Positions 60,454 to 64,000 of a DNA stretch of 64,000 bases are shown piece by piece. Origin of the DNA: Monilinia fructicola. Taxonomy: Eukaryota > Ascomycota > Leotiomycetes > Helotiales > Sclerotiniaceae. A program made the position numbers and the translations under genes. The DNA lies in the NCBI GenBank assembly GCA_008692225.1, contig VICG01000008.1, positions 2,258,001 through 2,322,000 on the forward strand, given 5' to 3'. Positions within the stretch are counted from its first letter, which is position 1; every line of letters starts with the position of its first letter. The notes under the pieces are model-generated. The model was given only the letters and a program-made list of their open reading frames with translations, was not told where the DNA came from and did not search any database.

Positions 60454-60844
60454 GAAGAATGATAGGCTATTTAAAGGAACTTCTTCACCTGGCTCACAGA
60501 ACAATCTTGCAAATGCAAATACTGAATAGTTCTTAGATAGAATTTCTAATACACCCATTGTATTTATGATTGACTGCGTGAAATGTATGCACTCCATGGA
60601 AGAATGTGAATGTCAATCTTACCGTAATTTCAATGTAGTTCGCTCATTACATACTGAATTCAGTCCAAAACATGGTAAATATGAAGTTTGTACAGATACG
60701 GCCAATCATGCATTGTTGAACAAAATTATCATTGAACATTGAATGTATATACTAACTATTACTAGCCACCCAAACATCTAATGGTAGTTTTCTGGATTGT
60801 CTATCCGGCAGATTCGAAGCCATCAAAATCGGCCCTGGTAAGGT
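60454..60844. terminator. Convergent 3' intergenic region
   Basis: 391 bp between the stop codons of two converging genes. It presumably contains both poly(A) regions; no specific signal is recognised. Confidence 0.4.
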
Positions 60845-63305
60845 CTACAAAGGCGGCGCATTCGGATCCTCCAAACATTGATCTACTCTCATCAGCTGCT
60901 TCCCTGTCTTTTTTGCAATATCAATAAACTGCGGCAGATAATCCACCGTCGTCTCATACAGATAATGCATCACGACCAAATTGCCCCCCTTGTCCACATC
61001 GCTCTGGAAGTTCTTGAGCTGATTCTCCGGCGTGTCACTTGTTGCCCACAACCAATCCTGCACATCAACAGACCACTCTACGAATTTCGACCCGGGGATC
61101 AAAGCCGCGAGTCGTTGGCGGATACGCGCGCCTTCGGTGCCGAATGGTGGTCGGAAGTAGGTGGACGTGTGGCCCGAGAGGGTGGATGACACGGCTTGGA
61201 TGTCGTTGGTGAGCTCCCAGTCGATGGATGCGAGGGTGGGCAGTCCTTCCATGGGCGGGTGCGTGTAGGAGTGGTAGGCTACTTGGTGGCCCTGGCTCAA
61301 CATGTTGGAATAGACGGTTGAGAGGTTGGTGGATGCGTCCAGGAGGGCGGCGCCGACGGTGAAGAATGTCACGTGGATGCCTGCTGCTGCGACGGAGGAG
61401 ACGACTTTTTGGGCCAGCTTTGGGTCGCCGTCGTCGATGGCGAAGGCGAAGGAGTTTGGGCGCGTGCAGGAGAAGATTAGGGGGGCGGTGGGTAGTTTGG
61501 AGGGGACGAGGAAGCCGGATGGGACGGACTTGACGATTTCGATTTTGGATATGATGGTGTTGTCGGATGTGTAGAAGCCTTTGAGTGCGAAGCCAACACT
61601 GAGTTTGCGATCGATCTCGAAGTGCGAAATTGGAACGTACAGGTCGGTTTTTGCCGAGTTTGAGTACCGTGATGCTTCGACCGAGTCCCACGTGAAGGGA
61701 AACGGATTAATGTTAGGATTACACGTGGGATTATGCTGTTGAAGAGCGATAGTAAATGCATTACTTCCGGTAAAAGCAATGTGCAGGTAACCATTGTCGT
61801 TAGGGGTAAAATCGAGGCATCCATTTGAAATTTGAGTATACCAGCCAAGATCAGAATTTCCTTTGGTGTTGATAGTCATTTTGTTTCCCGATTGTTTGTA
61901 AGTAGTTTCATCATCTCCTCCATGATAAAAACCAAGATTGTTGGTACCAGACTTTCCGAATGTATCAATGACATAGGCGGAGGGTCCTGTGGTTGCCGGA
62001 ACAGTCGATGATGGCTCGATCACTTGGGCAGTAGTAGGAACTGGGTAAGCGGTTCCTGTATTTCCACAATAGAGGGAGATCGGACCAAGAGTAATTGGGT
62101 TACTCATTCCAGAAAATAGAAGAGATGATAGATGATCTGTGTCGAGACCCGGGAACTTGGAGAAAGGAATAGTATAGAACTTTTCAGTTCCATCAAAAGT
62201 CCATCCTAGGTCGGCGGAAGAGACATCGATCAATGTGGGATTATTTGAATCGCAAGTTTTCGAAGTTTGCAGCTCAATTCCCAACGTTGTCCCCTTCGCC
62301 GCCTTTATTGTCATCCCAATCCCACCATATACGTTGGTTGCTTTCAGGCAACCAAGCATAGTAAACCAATAGGATGACCCATCAGGAAGGGATGTCAAAG
62401 TGACATGATTGTTAGCCACAATGACAGAAGTGGCGGTGTCTACTCTGCCTGCTACTGGTGACATGGTACCATCATCGGAAGATGGCTGCAACAAGGCGTT
62501 GTAGAACAAGAAGGTTAAACGAGATTGTGATGCAAAGTCATCAATCAAGAGGTTCGTACAAGCGCCAGCTGGAGCTGAGGCACTGACACTGCTGGTCAGA
62601 ACCTTTGAGCTAACACTTGGTGTAATTGTTCTCAGGGTGGTAGCAGAGGTGGGGGCAGAAACGACGGATGTTGAAGAGCTGCTTGTCACAACAGCGCCTT
62701 TGGTAGATGTCGTACTTGGAGCCCCTGCTCCATTTGCACATACAAAGTTCGTTTGACCAATTTCCCAAGCACCCTTGACACTAAAGGACTCCCATAACAG
62801 TCCCGAAATTGCATTCAAATTTGCTCCAGAGAAGGCACTCAATGGTACCGTAATAGTCTGAGTATTTCCAGTGACTCCAGTGATAGTTGTGTAATAGCTT
62901 TTGAATGAGGTCGCCGTACACGAACTCATAGTCTGCAATTCCAGAGTGAATGAAGCGCCGGCAGGACCTTTGACCGGGAATGTGATTGCATTGTATTGAT
63001 CAGTCGTTGCTTTTTCACAGTTGAAAGTCGTATAGAAATAACTGTTTGCCTTGCTGGTGAAAGTAATTTTCTTATTCGCAACATCGGCTTTTAAGTTGGT
63101 GGTTGTACCATCGTCTGCTCTAAACATTAGACGCGTCACGAGAATATCAGAAAAATTACTTACCACTCGTCCATTGGCCAAGAGAATTGGTATTACTTGC
63201 GTACTTTGCATAATTATCAATTAAAAGATTACTTGAACAAGCTGCTCTCACAACTGCAGCGTATGAAACCACTCCCCATACCAGACCACCTATTGAGAAC
63301 TTCAT
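60845..63305 (-). CDS. Secreted polysaccharide deacetylase (NodB/CE4) with three N-terminal repeat domains
   Basis: Two exons (63164-63305, 60845-63117) give 804 residues. A signal peptide (MKFSIGGLVWGVVSYAAVVRA) is followed by three similar domains at about residues 23-176, 234-398 and 426-578. Repeats 1 and 2 start with a C-x-NLLID-(N/D) motif and end with a Cys-x-N; all contain (D/S)DDG or GGDDET-type turns and strand patterns like a beta-sandwich carbohydrate-binding domain. A Ser/Thr-rich linker lies at about 177-230. The NodB domain spans about 597-793 with all five motifs: IDDGDP (Asp609, Asp610), HSYTH (zinc His663 and His667), RPPFG, DVQDW and LVVMHYL. Such enzymes remove acetyl groups from chitin-like glucosamine polymers in the cell wall or outside the cell. 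No GPI signal is visible. The second-exon acceptor is AGAG, the only one that keeps the frame and the repeat pattern. Confidence 0.88.
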
Positions 63306-64000
63306 TATGTTCACTTAAGAGGAGGAACGAATGTGACGGCTAAATTTGAATGAATTCTGCGAAAATGAAAGGACGCCGACAACGATTGAACGTGTCGAAC
63401 TGCTAATACACCTCTTTTCTAGAAATGAAGAGGAAAAGCTAAAAGACGATGTGGTATAACATGAGCAGAATATGCAAGTACTTAACATTTTTTTCTCAAC
63501 CCGAAGTCTTGCATGGTCGTACGTCAAATAAACAGGCATTCTTGGCCTACATGAAGCATATTTGCAATGTACAGCAGCCATCGCTCGGTCCTATCTTCCT
63601 AGTGATCTCTTTATCACCACTACATCTAATTCTGACGCTTTGTAGCTCGTCCGCAAGAAACCCTAGAAATCAAAAAAGCACACACTCTCATACTTATAAA
63701 AAGAAGAAGAGGGCTCGAAGCAGCCAACACATCCCACTCTCCAACCAGGGTGAGTAAAGAGTTGCAGTACCACACCTTGGCATCTCGTATCGTGGCTCAT
63801 CCCCACATTTTTCATGGTGATCATCGCGGGTCTTGGACTCCACAACGGATTGACGCATGAAGCCAAGACTTTCGGCTGAGAGACGAACGAATGAAATGCA
63901 AGAAAAAGGGGTACGCTTGGATGAATGGTAACGGCTTAATTGGTACTTATTTTATTTCGTCTGAGCATAAATATGAACGGAGGTACCGTGATACCCCTGA
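63306..64000. other. Upstream region of the deacetylase gene
   Basis: No gene is supported. It presumably contains the deacetylase promoter. ORFs at 63315-63866 overlap on both strands and lack domains. Confidence 0.5.

Noticed and set aside
61065..61691. 208-codon minus-strand frame, Arg/His/Pro-rich
   Set aside because: Out-of-frame shadow of the NodB domain in GC-rich coding sequence.

Overview
The window is nuclear DNA of a filamentous ascomycete. Its genes have short 50-90 bp GT-AG introns, and they include translation elongation factor 3 (essentially fungal), a fungal rhodopsin-like membrane protein, a fungal-specific transcription factor and a methylcitrate-cycle gene pair. Long, gene-free AT-rich islands lie between GC-balanced gene blocks, as expected from repeat-induced point mutation (RIP). 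A Leotiomycete of the Botrytis/Sclerotinia type is my best guess from overall appearance; I could not test it. Gene density is low: about 13 recognisable genes or relics in 64 kb.

Layout. 0.4-2.2 kb: bZIP factor of the ATF/CREB class (minus), with a repeat-rich 4 kb upstream region holding a regular array of CRE half-sites. 6.2-7.3 kb: glutathione S-transferase-like gene with an in-frame stop. 7.9-11.6 kb: AT-rich and satellite DNA with two small TA-flanked inverted-repeat elements. 13.7-15.5 kb: two small membrane-protein genes. 16.9-20.3 kb: elongation factor 3. 21.7-22.6 kb: DUF1275 membrane protein. 24.9-26.5 kb: rhodopsin-like protein. 29.2-30.1 kb: RING protein. 31.0-31.7 kb: C2H2 zinc-finger protein. 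35.9-37.1 kb: damaged SMP-30/gluconolactonase gene. 40.4-41.6 kb: TA-flanked element with perfect 43 bp terminal repeats and an AT-rich interior. 44.0-48.0 kb: gene relics, including a decayed cytochrome P450. 48.5-50.1 kb: fungal-specific transcription factor. 52.5-53.7 kb: sterol dehydrogenase-like SDR. 55.2-56.0 kb: short-chain dehydrogenase. 56.3-60.5 kb: divergent 2-methylisocitrate lyase and 2-methylcitrate synthase. 60.8-63.3 kb: secreted polysaccharide deacetylase with three N-terminal beta-domain-like repeats.

The clearest functional unit is the head-to-head methylcitrate pair, two of the three dedicated enzymes of propionyl-CoA breakdown, sharing a 737 bp intergenic region. The P450 relic, transcription factor and two dehydrogenases between 44 and 56 kb could be the remains of a secondary-metabolite locus, but I see no backbone synthase.

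A caution for any reader: at least 13 single-base length differences break otherwise clean conserved genes, including essential elongation factor 3, and nearly all lie in short homopolymers. I read most as assembly errors. The models below give the conceptual repaired frame and say where the break is.
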